From Akkermansiaceae bacterium (lineage in GTDB: Bacteria; Verrucomicrobiota; Verrucomicrobiia; Verrucomicrobiales; DEV007), in assembly GCA_024233005.1 (NCBI GenBank), contig JACKQE010000011.1:62001-126000 (forward strand): 64,000 nucleotides of DNA, read 5' to 3'. A model generated the notes under the pieces. The model worked only from the letters and a program-made list of their open reading frames with translations, did not search any database and was not told the DNA's origin. Numbering within the stretch: the stretch's first letter is position 1; the number at the start of each line of letters is the position of its first letter. The translations under genes were made by a program, and so were the position numbers. Of this stretch, positions 9,793 through 18,313 are shown one piece after another.

Positions 9793-11090
9793 GGCTGGGG
9801 AGCGGGAACTGGTGCCACGGGGGGAACCGGAGGGGTCTCAACAGATGCCGGAACTGCGGGAGCCACCGGATCCTGGGTCAACAGGCCGGCATTGCGCTGC
9901 ACCCAAGCCTTGCCTTCGGGGGATTTGAAAAATGGGCGGAGCATGACCTCTTCGGAGGGATCAAAGCGCACCCCGGTTTTGATGACTCCGTCGAGTCCCT
10001 TGGCCACGGCGTCCCACCGGCTTGCCTTCATGCCCGCATTCACCGCCGCCCATCCCGCTTCTGGGAGGTCGGGGGCCTTCTCCAAGGCCAGGAGCGCGGT
10101 TTCCACCGCGGGCTCGAGTCGGTCGGCTGCGAGCAGCGCCGAGGCCCGCATCGCTTCGAGGTAAGGATCGCCGCCGACCGCTTTTTTGAGATTCTCGATG
10201 GTCTTCAGCACCGCATCAAATTCCTTGGCCCGAAAGCGGTGGTCGATTTCCATCAGGAGGAACGCCGGATCGTCAGCAAAGTGGGAAGCGATTTGCTTTT
10301 TGGCTTCCGCTGCCGCCTCAGGGGAGGGCGTGTTTTCAGGGGTTCCGGCCGCGATCGCTCCCATCACTTGCAGAAGGGTCCGCTTGTCCTGTCGGCCTTT
10401 TTCTGGCAGCGAAAGGAAAAGCTGACCCACTTCGGTGAACTTTCCTCCCCGCAAGGCCCCTTCGAGATGCAAGGCCGCATCCATCGCCGCCGCACCTTCC
10501 GGACCTCCGGTGAGATCGGCCACGGACACCCCCGCCAGGGTGGCCAATTGGGGCAGGATGGTGCGGCGCATGCCATCGCTGACAAACTCGCCGGCTCCAT
10601 AGTCATAGGCATCGACGACGTGAAGCAGCCCGTCCGTCCCGAAAACCAGCACAAAATCATAGTAATTGACGCCGCCATCTTCCAGCTGCCGACACCGAAT
10701 CCGCAGTTCATTGTTGATGGCGTGGGCATTGAGCAGATCGATGCGCTTCATCATCAACCCTCTGACTGCGGTGCCATATTCCACGCTGATGGCTTGGGTG
10801 AAACTCTGTTTGGCCTGATCCTGGAAGCGCTTGTCAACCGGGATCCCGGCGACGATGCGGTCCCAAAGGGCTCCAACATCCCAGGCTTCTCTCACCGGAG
10901 GATCTTCCCCAGCGGTCAGGTCCGCGCAAAATTTTCTGCCAAAAGCATGGATCAATTCCAGCCTTTCCTGGGAAATGCCCAGATCCGCCCTTTCTCTCGA
11001 CTCCGGTGAATCGACTTTCGGCTTGCACCCGACAGACCAGATCTGAACGAAAGCAAGGTAGACGAAAAGATGATGTTTTCTCCAAAGCAT
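9789..11090 (-). CDS. Putative lipoprotein with helical repeats, unknown function
   Basis: I start at the ATG giving MLWRKHHLFVYLAFVQIWSVGC, because this yields a lipoprotein signal with lipobox-like WSVGC; the open frame extends 11 codons further upstream. The ~433-aa product is mostly alpha-helical with TPR-like stretches near the C terminus (YLEAMRASALLAADRLEPAVETALLALEKAPDLPEAGW) and ends in a Pro/Val/Ala-rich tail (PPVPPVAPVPAPQP). Its stop overlaps the BtpA-like start by 4 nt. I do not recognise a family. Confidence 0.7.
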   Translation of the reverse strand: MLWRKHHLFVYLAFVQIWSVGCKPKVDSPESRERADLGISQERLELIHAFGRKFCADLTAGEDPPVREAWDVGALWDRIVAGIPVDKRFQDQAKQSFTQAISVEYGTAVRGLMMKRIDLLNAHAINNELRIRCRQLEDGGVNYYDFVLVFGTDGLLHVVDAYDYGAGEFVSDGMRRTILPQLATLAGVSVADLTGGPEGAAAMDAALHLEGALRGGKFTEVGQLFLSLPEKGRQDKRTLLQVMGAIAAGTPENTPSPEAAAEAKKQIASHFADDPAFLLMEIDHRFRAKEFDAVLKTIENLKKAVGGDPYLEAMRASALLAADRLEPAVETALLALEKAPDLPEAGWAAVNAGMKASRWDAVAKGLDGVIKTGVRFDPSEEVMLRPFFKSPEGKAWVQRNAGLLTQDPVAPAVPASVETPPVPPVAPVPAPQP

Positions 11091-11285
11091 GATGTCAGCG
11101 GGGCCGGTGGTGGTTCCCCTCACTCTGATATTGCCTTCAATACACCTAAGTGTGACCCAACCCGCAACCGAAATGATGGGAAAGACACTTCAGAATTGGA
11201 AAAACCAGTTGGCGCGGAGGGAACTGCGCGATATTCTGAAGTGCCAAAAGAAGTTCCCGATGGTCCTTTCCGAGTGCATTCCATC

Positions 11286-12731
11286 ATGAAAACGAGCGCG
11301 TTTCTCCATTCCCTCCGTCCGGCGGTTTTGCCCGTCTTTCTGTGCTTGGTGTCCACGGTCCAAGCCAACCCCAGTGGAGGTGTCGCCAGCCACGGTTCCA
11401 TTTCGATCAACGGAGCCGGTCGGAATCTGACCATCAACCAGCTCACCGATAAGGCGATCATCAACTGGGAAGACTTCTCGATTAAGAAGGGAGAAGTGAC
11501 CCGCTTCCTGCAGCCCAATTCACGCAGTGCGGTTCTCAATCGAGTGGTGACGGGAAATCCCAGCGCTCTGGATGGCCTGCTCCAAGCCAATGGCAAGGTC
11601 CTGCTCATCAATCCCAATGGCATCGTGGTCGGCAAGTCGGGAACGATCGATGTCGGTGGCTTGGTTCTCTCCACGCTCGATGTCTCGGATGATGAATTTC
11701 TCGCCGGAGGGGACATGCTGTTCAAGGGTGACAGTGCTGCCGGAGTGGAAAACTATGGCCGCATCAATGCGATCGATGGTGACGTGTTTCTGATCGGTCA
11801 CCATGTCGTCAATGCGGGGGCCATTACCGCCCCCAATGGCACCGTCGGACTGGGCGCGGGAAGCGAAGTGTTGCTTACGGCCACGCCAAATGCTGACGGT
11901 GAACGTGTTTTCGTGCGGGCCGGTGGCAAGCGCGGCGGAGTCGGGATCGAAAACAGCGGCAGTATCGAAGCCGCTGCCGTGGAACTCAAAGCCCATGGCA
12001 ACATGTTCGCCCTGGCCATCAACAACTCGGGCACAGTCCGGGCCACGGGAGTCAGCCGTCAGGGAGGGCAGGTCTACCTGCGCTCACCCGGTGGCAAGGT
12101 CAGCAATACCGGCACCATTGCAGCCACCCTGCCCGGCGGCAACGGGGGACGTATCCTCATCGAGGCGGGTGATCTGGAACTCGGTGGCACTCTTGATGTC
12201 CGACCGCTCCGCGCTGGAGGGCGACCCGGTGACATTTCGCTCCTTGCCAAAAACGTGACCTTGCTGCCGGACGCGCAGTTGGGGGGGACCAAGATTCGCA
12301 GCCTGACGACCCAATTGCGGGACATCAACAACGTGTTTGATGCCATCAAAATCCTCCGCGAAGTGGCTTCGAACGGGCTTGGTGGAGGCCCGATCGGAGT
12401 GGAAGGTGGTCGCATTGAGCGTGCCGGACGTCTGGCGGACGGTCCTCCTGCCATTGAGAACCTGGGAAGCGGTCACGTCGGCATGGCTTTGAAAAATGAC
12501 ACTCTGGTCTCGCAGGACCAGCAGATGGCAGCGGTGCCGGAGACGACAGGGGATGCTATCATTTCCGACCTCAAGAAAAATGTCGGCGAGGTGCCCAATC
12601 CTCCGATGAATACCGATGTCACCAAACCGGGTGATCCGGGAAGTCCAGCCGGGATGCCGAACAAAGCGCCTGACAAGACGGCGACGGAAGGAATGGGCCC
12701 CAACGGAGTAAAAATCACTCCCCAGCCCTGA
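11286..12731 (+). CDS. Two-partner-secretion (filamentous haemagglutinin N-terminal) domain protein
   Basis: 481 aa. The start is chosen at ATG 11286 because it produces a clean signal peptide (FLHSLRPAVLPVFLCLVSTVQA) directly followed by the TPS domain; open frame continues upstream without features. Hallmarks are NLTINQLTDKAIINWEDFSIKKGE, NSRSAVLNRVVTGNPSALDG, and NGKVLLINPNGIVVGKSGTIDVGGLVLSTL, which form the conserved beta-helix cap recognised by a TpsB transporter. The following ~250 residues continue as right-handed beta-helix repeats and end in a Pro/Gly-rich tail, so the passenger is short compared with typical haemagglutinins. No TpsB (FhaC-like) gene is present in the window. Confidence 0.85.
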   Translation: MKTSAFLHSLRPAVLPVFLCLVSTVQANPSGGVASHGSISINGAGRNLTINQLTDKAIINWEDFSIKKGEVTRFLQPNSRSAVLNRVVTGNPSALDGLLQANGKVLLINPNGIVVGKSGTIDVGGLVLSTLDVSDDEFLAGGDMLFKGDSAAGVENYGRINAIDGDVFLIGHHVVNAGAITAPNGTVGLGAGSEVLLTATPNADGERVFVRAGGKRGGVGIENSGSIEAAAVELKAHGNMFALAINNSGTVRATGVSRQGGQVYLRSPGGKVSNTGTIAATLPGGNGGRILIEAGDLELGGTLDVRPLRAGGRPGDISLLAKNVTLLPDAQLGGTKIRSLTTQLRDINNVFDAIKILREVASNGLGGGPIGVEGGRIERAGRLADGPPAIENLGSGHVGMALKNDTLVSQDQQMAAVPETTGDAIISDLKKNVGEVPNPPMNTDVTKPGDPGSPAGMPNKAPDKTATEGMGPNGVKITPQP

Positions 12732-12784
12732 ATCTCGCACTGAGAGAGCTGGACTCACGGCTCTTCCAAGAGGACACCATCGAG

Positions 12785-12818
12785 CACCGCGTTTCCGTTC
12801 CGAGGGACGGAAACGGTG
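12785..12818. terminator. Bidirectional hairpin between convergent genes
   Basis: CACC-gc-GTTTCCGT pairs with ACGGAAAC-GGTG, and the loop can pair two further G-C pairs. It lies between the ends of the FHA-domain gene (+) and the M15 peptidase gene (-), as expected for a shared terminator. No strong U-tract. Confidence 0.55.
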
Positions 12819-12943
12819 GTTTGCAGCTTTCTGGGCGATTCAGCCGGGGCTTGAAACGCCTTCAATCCGTCCGCACGGAGATGACAGAGGGAGCCCCAGA
12901 ACTTCGCTCTGGAACGAAATTGTCGGCGCCGAGCTTGGCTTAT

Positions 12944-13870
12944 TTAGGCGAAGAACTCGGGGCGGTACTCGAAGTGCATCAGGTCGAAGTGATACCATTT
13001 CCCGCCCCAGACAAATCCGTGCTTTTCAAAAACCCGGACAATCTCTTCCGGGTATTTGCGGCGCCGGTCCATGTCTGAGGGATTGCCATTTTTTTCCCAG
13101 CGCCAATAGCCGCCCAATTCAGGATTCAAATCGATGGCGATCGCGTAGGAATGCGCGCTGAGCCTTTGGGTCCCGGCAATGGGTCTCCAGGTGAACGTGC
13201 CCCCCAACTCAGCCAGATAAGGGCGAATCGCGGGGATTTTGCCTTTCAAGGCCTCCAACTCAGTTCCCGCGGCTTTCAGGGCGTCGGCCGCCCGGTTGTT
13301 TTTGTTGAAACGGACTTTATGCCCGCAAAAATCCACGGTGACCAGTTGGGCGGCGACCTCACTCTCCGAGGCGCCATAAATGGATTTCAGGAATCCATCC
13401 AGGCGGTAGCGTCCCGGGTCAAAATTTTCCGGCCAGGATCCCTGGGAAAGCCGGTCCGGGTAACTGTCGTGCAGGGTGTCCGCGAGGTCGGGAGTCTCCT
13501 CCCGTTGTTCGAAGGTCTTGGCTTTGCCGTCTTCAAAAATGAGGTCCGAAATTTCCCCATGAAGGGTCCGGAATCCGACTCTCGTCACTCCGTCGAGAAT
13601 CTGGAATCCTTCCAGTTTGCCCGGGTAGGCATGGTGGAAGAGCAGGGCGAGTTTTCGCTGGGCGGGCGGGAGGAATTCCACCGCGAGGAGTTTGCGACCA
13701 AAGGAGGCATCATCCTCACCGGGTTGACGGGCCAACAGAGGCCGGTCGGGCGAGGGAGTTCCTTTGGCGGGGGGAGCGGGCTTTTCTCCCCGGGCGGCAA
13801 GACCCCCGAAAGCAAATCCGGCGGTCCCCAGGGAAGTGGCAAGGAAATGGCGGCGATCAACGACCTTCAT
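12944..13870 (-). CDS. Tat-exported M15-family peptidase (D-alanyl-D-alanine carboxypeptidase-like)
   Basis: Predicted periplasmic zinc peptidase acting on peptidoglycan stems. I use the start MKVVDRRHFLATSLGTAGFAFGG, a twin-arginine signal; the frame is open for 70 more codons upstream but that lies inside the neighbouring gene. The C-terminal part carries the M15 zinc signature: SAHSYAIAIDLNPELGG (H-x6-D) and WYHFDLMHFEYRPEFF (H-x-x-x-H-like), with the catalytic Glu region between. About 308 aa. It starts inside the last 14 nt of the upstream caspase-like gene, so the two proteins are translated from one mRNA. Confidence 0.82.
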   Translation of the reverse strand: MKVVDRRHFLATSLGTAGFAFGGLAARGEKPAPPAKGTPSPDRPLLARQPGEDDASFGRKLLAVEFLPPAQRKLALLFHHAYPGKLEGFQILDGVTRVGFRTLHGEISDLIFEDGKAKTFEQREETPDLADTLHDSYPDRLSQGSWPENFDPGRYRLDGFLKSIYGASESEVAAQLVTVDFCGHKVRFNKNNRAADALKAAGTELEALKGKIPAIRPYLAELGGTFTWRPIAGTQRLSAHSYAIAIDLNPELGGYWRWEKNGNPSDMDRRRKYPEEIVRVFEKHGFVWGGKWYHFDLMHFEYRPEFFA

Positions 13871-15197
13871 AACGCTGAATTTTTTCCACGTTGGCTTTTT
13901 CAACCTCATTGAACTGGCTGTAGATTGCGTCTTGGTCGGAAGTATATCCTTGGTAGGCTCCCCCCAGTTTCCGGGCCAGTGTCTGCCCACGGGGAGTTTG
14001 GAAAATGTAACCACGACGCGCGAAGATTTCATTCCGGGCGATCCAGAGCTCGTCGGAACTGAGTCCGGAAAGCTCCGCATCGCTCAACACCTGGGTATCG
14101 GAGTTGGGAAACATGAAGGGACTGACGCCGCGTTGGGTATTCATCACCGGTAGAGGAGGAGGGGGAGTCACCTGGGTCAGTCCACCGAATTCGGTTTTGG
14201 GCTCCTGCATTTTCTGGTCGATCTCCTCCATGCGGGTTTGCAGGGATTTGAGCTGTTCGACCAGTTCATTTGTGATTTTGCCATCCTCCAGCTTGCGGTT
14301 GATCTCCGCGAGCTGCTGTTTGAGTTTTTCATTCTCCTTTTCGAGTCGCTTGGTTTCGGCGGCATTGGCCATTTTGGCGGTGTCGGTGCCTGCCGGACCG
14401 GCTTCCCCCGGCACGAGGTAGTATTCGGCAAAGCTGCCGGAGGAATAGATGGCCGGGTCCTGTTTGGTTTTTTTGTAAACCCGGGCCGCAACATCACTGA
14501 ACAGCTTCTTTAATTCCAATCCGGTGGCGGGACGGTCTTCCAGGGCTTCGAGGAGGGTCTCCGTGTAGGGAGAGTTGACCCCACTGCCATCATCCGCCGT
14601 CGCGCCGGCTTTGGTGGAGAAGGCAATCAACGTTCCGACCGGGGGGCGATCCATTGGCGTCAGGCCTTCCTGGGCGGTGCCTCCGCGAACGCTTCTGCGG
14701 ATGGAGCGGCTGAAGGGATTGTTCCGACAGCTGTCCAGCACCACCACATTGCGCTTGGCTCCGGCCTCTTCCATGGCGGCCAGAACTTCATCCGCTTTGG
14801 TGGCGCTGCTTTTCACTTGGAAAGCGGCTTCAAACTTTCCGATCGGGAGGAGATAATTGATTCCGTCAATCTGGATCCCATGCCCGGCGAAGAAGAAAAG
14901 AGCCACCTCCGTGCTGGGGCTGATTTGGTGGTGGAATTCCAGAATCGCCTCTCCCAGTTCCCCGCTGGCAAGGTCGGTTTTTTCAATCACGGTGAAGTCC
15001 AAATCCCGCAAGGATTTCGCCAGGGCCTTGGCGTCGTTGGCTGGATTGGGAAGCTCGTTTCCTTCGGGATATTTGGAATTGCCAATGACCAAAGCGATCC
15101 GGTCCACCGCTGATCCTTGATTCGCCAATCCCAGAATCATGAACGCGATCGAGCAGAAAATCCTGAATGTCCTGTGATGTGGGTTCCAAGGTTTCAT
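13857..15197 (-). CDS. Caspase-family protease with coiled coil and YARHG domain
   Basis: 446 aa from ATG 15197 (MKPWNPHHRTFRIFCSIAFM), chosen for its signal/anchor peptide. Residues ~32-260 are a C14-type caspase domain: strand DRIALVIGNSKYPEG, catalytic His in FFFAGHGIQIDG (H106) and catalytic Cys in VVVLDSCRNNPFS (C157). Residues ~275-340 are a charged coiled coil (KRLEKENEKLKQQLAEINRK). The C terminus (~375-446) matches the YARHG domain pattern (LSGLSSDELWIARNEIFARRGYIF), found in extracytoplasmic bacterial proteins. The target is unknown; family members are usually Arg/Lys-specific. It overlaps the M15 peptidase gene, suggesting joint action at the cell envelope. Confidence 0.87.
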   Translation of the reverse strand: MKPWNPHHRTFRIFCSIAFMILGLANQGSAVDRIALVIGNSKYPEGNELPNPANDAKALAKSLRDLDFTVIEKTDLASGELGEAILEFHHQISPSTEVALFFFAGHGIQIDGINYLLPIGKFEAAFQVKSSATKADEVLAAMEEAGAKRNVVVLDSCRNNPFSRSIRRSVRGGTAQEGLTPMDRPPVGTLIAFSTKAGATADDGSGVNSPYTETLLEALEDRPATGLELKKLFSDVAARVYKKTKQDPAIYSSGSFAEYYLVPGEAGPAGTDTAKMANAAETKRLEKENEKLKQQLAEINRKLEDGKITNELVEQLKSLQTRMEEIDQKMQEPKTEFGGLTQVTPPPPLPVMNTQRGVSPFMFPNSDTQVLSDAELSGLSSDELWIARNEIFARRGYIFQTPRGQTLARKLGGAYQGYTSDQDAIYSQFNEVEKANVEKIQRYEGR

Positions 15198-15388
15198 AGT
15201 CAGATAGGCTGCCTTTCTTCCTCCATATCTGGCCCATAGCCGGGCTTCTGGCAAGTCACGGTTTCAGTCATTCCTTTCTTCGACGCGGGTTGGGCATGTA
15301 GGATTCACGGTTTTCCTTGTCACCGATGGGGCGGGGGAGGCGGAGAATTTCCTTGCCCCCGTGCGCCGCCCGCAGCATTGGTCCCGTC

Positions 15389-17020
15389 ATGAGGACCAAC
15401 TGTTTCCTTGTTACGATCCTACTGCTGCTCCTGGTTCCAGTCTCCCTTTCTGCCCAGAACGGCGTTACGGGAGCGGAGGTGGACACCTTTCTCCGGGGCT
15501 GGAAACAGGCTTGGGAATCCCGTGACATGGGTCAATATGAAGACCTCTACACGCCGGACTTTGTCGGGGTGAATTTTTCCCTCGCCCGAGGGGCCCGAAT
15601 CCTGACCCGGGCTGAATGGATGGCTGACAAAGCGGCCAAATTTGCCGGAACCTCAACCCTTTCAATTGGCGTGGAGAAGGTGGATTTTGCGGTCTCGGGC
15701 AACGATCTGGTGGTCCGATTCATCCAGACCTACCGCAGTGGCAGTTATGAAGACCGCGGCACAAAACTGCTGCTCCTGCAGCGCAGTCGTCCAGGCGAGG
15801 CCTGGCGGATCTCCCGGGAGAAATTCGTTCCGCCCGACGCCTTTACCGCCAACCAAAACGATTTTGAAGCGCCCCCAAGCAAGGAGGATGATGCCCTCAT
15901 TCCGGTGGAAACCAGGCAATCCCTCCGGGCGCTGGTCGCCGGTTGGGAGGCCGCCTGGGAATCCCGCAGCATCAGTGGATACCGCGCCTACTACGCACCC
16001 GGCTTCGTCGGAACCAATTACTCCACCCTCAAGGGTTCCAAAACCATGGCCTACGAGGCTTGGATGGCGGACAAAGCCGCCAAGTTCTCCGGTACCGGAA
16101 CCATTTCGATCGAAGTGGGGCCACTGTCGGTGACCCGTTCCGGCTCCGCCTATGTGGTGGCTTTTCCCCAGACCTACCGCTCCGGCACCTACTCGGATCA
16201 TGGCACCAAGACATTGGTGGTCTCGCCCAATGGCATTGGAGGATGGACGATTACCGGAGAGAATTTCGGGATGGATGACGGTTTGGGCACCTCCGGTCTC
16301 ACACCGCATCCCACCAATCTTCCGCTGGGTGAGTCGAGCATCCAAGTGACGCGGTATTCCAGTCCTCGGGGAAACGCGGGGCCACTCTTTGTGTCGTTGC
16401 ATTCCAATGAACAAGGATCGCTGGCATTGGCGGCCCAGTGGCTGGCAGAGAATGCCGGAGAACTGATCGTGCTCAATGGCGCGGGAGAACGCAGGCTCTC
16501 CCTGGTGCCGGGTTCCCGCTCCTACTCGATCGATCCCAACCGCATGTTCAGCTCGGGTGGAATTGAGCGGGACATGCGCAGGTTTGGATTTTACCGTCCC
16601 GAACTGGGCGCTGCCGTGGGTGACTTTGCCGGACGGTGGATGGAAGTGTCCGGTATCGGGAAACGTCCCGCGGTGGTGTCGCTCCACAACAATACGGACG
16701 GTCCCCCGCTCAGTGTGGCCACCTACCAGAGCGGGGGGAGTGAGGCGGGGAATGCGGCACGCGTTTTTCCCGGTCAACGTTCCGGCTGGGATCCGGATGA
16801 TTTCTTTCTGGTCACGGATGCCGGAGCCTTTGCCTACCTGGCCGGCCAGGGATTTCCAGTGGTTCTGCAGGACAACGCCGCGGTCGAAGATGACGGCTCG
16901 CTCTCCGTGTGGTGCGGGCGACGTGGCCTTGCCTATGTGAATGTGGAAGTCCAGTTCGGTCACGACGAAGCCGCCCACATCATGATGCAGGCGGTGACGG
17001 GGTGGCTGGAGCGGCGGTGA
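15389..17020 (+). CDS. Secreted protein with two NTF2-like domains and an uncharacterised enzyme-like C terminus
   Basis: Start placed at ATG 15389, giving signal peptide MRTNCFLVTILLLLLVPVSLSAQ; 543 aa. Two tandem NTF2-like (SnoaL/Cds6-like) domains are visible at ~30-140 and ~175-285: both contain a W-x2-AWESR-x4-Y-x3-Y-x-P-x-FVG core and the block AWMADKAAKF, then QTYRSGxYxDxGTK. Such domains occur at the ends of L,D-transpeptidases. The remaining ~240 residues contain LFVSLHSNEQGSLALAA and VSLHNNTDGPPLS, histidine/asparagine motifs suggestive of an amidase or carboxypeptidase-like fold, but I cannot assign it. The stop lies 3 nt from the convergent DUF1501 gene. Confidence 0.72.
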   Translation: MRTNCFLVTILLLLLVPVSLSAQNGVTGAEVDTFLRGWKQAWESRDMGQYEDLYTPDFVGVNFSLARGARILTRAEWMADKAAKFAGTSTLSIGVEKVDFAVSGNDLVVRFIQTYRSGSYEDRGTKLLLLQRSRPGEAWRISREKFVPPDAFTANQNDFEAPPSKEDDALIPVETRQSLRALVAGWEAAWESRSISGYRAYYAPGFVGTNYSTLKGSKTMAYEAWMADKAAKFSGTGTISIEVGPLSVTRSGSAYVVAFPQTYRSGTYSDHGTKTLVVSPNGIGGWTITGENFGMDDGLGTSGLTPHPTNLPLGESSIQVTRYSSPRGNAGPLFVSLHSNEQGSLALAAQWLAENAGELIVLNGAGERRLSLVPGSRSYSIDPNRMFSSGGIERDMRRFGFYRPELGAAVGDFAGRWMEVSGIGKRPAVVSLHNNTDGPPLSVATYQSGGSEAGNAARVFPGQRSGWDPDDFFLVTDAGAFAYLAGQGFPVVLQDNAAVEDDGSLSVWCGRRGLAYVNVEVQFGHDEAAHIMMQAVTGWLERR

Positions 17021-17023
17021 GAA

Positions 17024-18313
17024 TCAAGCCAGGAGACTGGCGATGGGAACGCCTCCGTCGGTGATCGGCACCGGCCGGGATCCGTCGAGGAGTTCCGTAT
17101 GGGGATCAATGCCCATCGCCGCATGGATGGTGGCGTGAAAGTCAGGGATACTGACCGGATTTTCCAAAGCAGTTTTGCTCAGCTCATCAGTCACGCCATA
17201 GGCACCGCTGTGTTTCAGGCCCCCTCCGGCCAGGACCAGCGAGAACGCCGTGCCTTGGTGGCCGCGTCCGCCACCGCTGTCAAAAGCTGCCGGACGACCA
17301 AACTCGGTGGCGACCACGACGAGGGTTTTATCGAGGAGGCGCTGCTTCTCCAGATCCTCGATGAGCGCGGAGAGGGCCGTGTCCAACTCTTTGATCAGCA
17401 CGTGCTGCTGCAACTGTCCGGCGTTGTGGGTGTCCCATCCGGTGCCGTTGATGAAATTCAGATTGTGGGACACTTCGATGAACCGCACCCCGGACTGCAC
17501 AAGGCGCCGGGCGAGCAGGCAGCGTTGCCCGAATTCGCCGCCATAGCGCTGACGGAGGCTGCCGGGTTCGGTCCCGAGTTGGAAATGCCGCATGAAATCC
17601 GGTCCGGCAAGGCGCAAAGCCTCCGTCTGGGCCGCCCGGTAGTCGGAGGGGATGGAATCGGCGGGGAAACGGTTTTGCAGCGGCTCCAACAGACTGAGTC
17701 GCCGGGCGGCGCGGTCAGGACCGACATCCTCAGGGCGGGTGAATCCAGCCGGACCGCTGTTGGTGTCGACCAGATAAACGAAGCCGTGTTGGGCTCCCAA
17801 AAATCCGGGACCCCGGCTCACATTGGGCAGCCCGATCAGCATATAGGCGGGGACTTCGGGATTGGCCGCGCCGCGTTGCTGGGCGACAATGCTGCCGATC
17901 GAGGGATAAACCACATTCCCGCTGATCATGCGGCCCGTATGGACGAGGTTGGTGGCGAAGGCGTGTTCATCGACCACCCGGTGGTTCACCGTGCGGACCA
18001 CCGTGACGTGTTCCATCAGCCGGGCGGTTCGGGCGAGGTGTTCCGTGACTTTTATTCCCGGAACGGACGTGTCGATGGCTTGGTAGTAGCTCCCCGCGAG
18101 GAACGGTTTGGCCTTGGTGTTGCCCATCGTTTTGGGATCAAAGGTGTCCACCTGGGCCATGCCTCCACCGAGCCAGATAAAGATGCAGTGTTCTGCTTTG
18201 CCCAATCTGGCGGGCGGGAGGGCAGCGGCCCGGAGGGAGCGCGGGGCTCCGGGAAGGGCGCCTGCAGCCAGGGCCATTTTGAGGAAGTGACGGCGTGCGA
18301 GGGATGGTTTCAT
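17024..18313 (-). CDS. DUF1501 domain protein (pair no. 1)
   Basis: 429 aa. The start (MKPSLARRHFLKMALAAG) gives a twin-arginine signal, matching the family. The alkaline-phosphatase/sulfatase-like core is recognisable in CIFIWLGGGMAQVDTFDPK, HNAGQLQQHVLIKELDTALS and TLVVVATEFGRP. DUF1501 proteins are secreted, of unknown activity and restricted mainly to Planctomycetes, Verrucomicrobia and relatives. The gene overlaps the PSD1-type gene upstream by 4 nt, the standard arrangement, so the two products likely act together in the periplasm, by inference on polysaccharide or organic matter degradation. Confidence 0.9.
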   Translation of the reverse strand: MKPSLARRHFLKMALAAGALPGAPRSLRAAALPPARLGKAEHCIFIWLGGGMAQVDTFDPKTMGNTKAKPFLAGSYYQAIDTSVPGIKVTEHLARTARLMEHVTVVRTVNHRVVDEHAFATNLVHTGRMISGNVVYPSIGSIVAQQRGAANPEVPAYMLIGLPNVSRGPGFLGAQHGFVYLVDTNSGPAGFTRPEDVGPDRAARRLSLLEPLQNRFPADSIPSDYRAAQTEALRLAGPDFMRHFQLGTEPGSLRQRYGGEFGQRCLLARRLVQSGVRFIEVSHNLNFINGTGWDTHNAGQLQQHVLIKELDTALSALIEDLEKQRLLDKTLVVVATEFGRPAAFDSGGGRGHQGTAFSLVLAGGGLKHSGAYGVTDELSKTALENPVSIPDFHATIHAAMGIDPHTELLDGSRPVPITDGGVPIASLLA

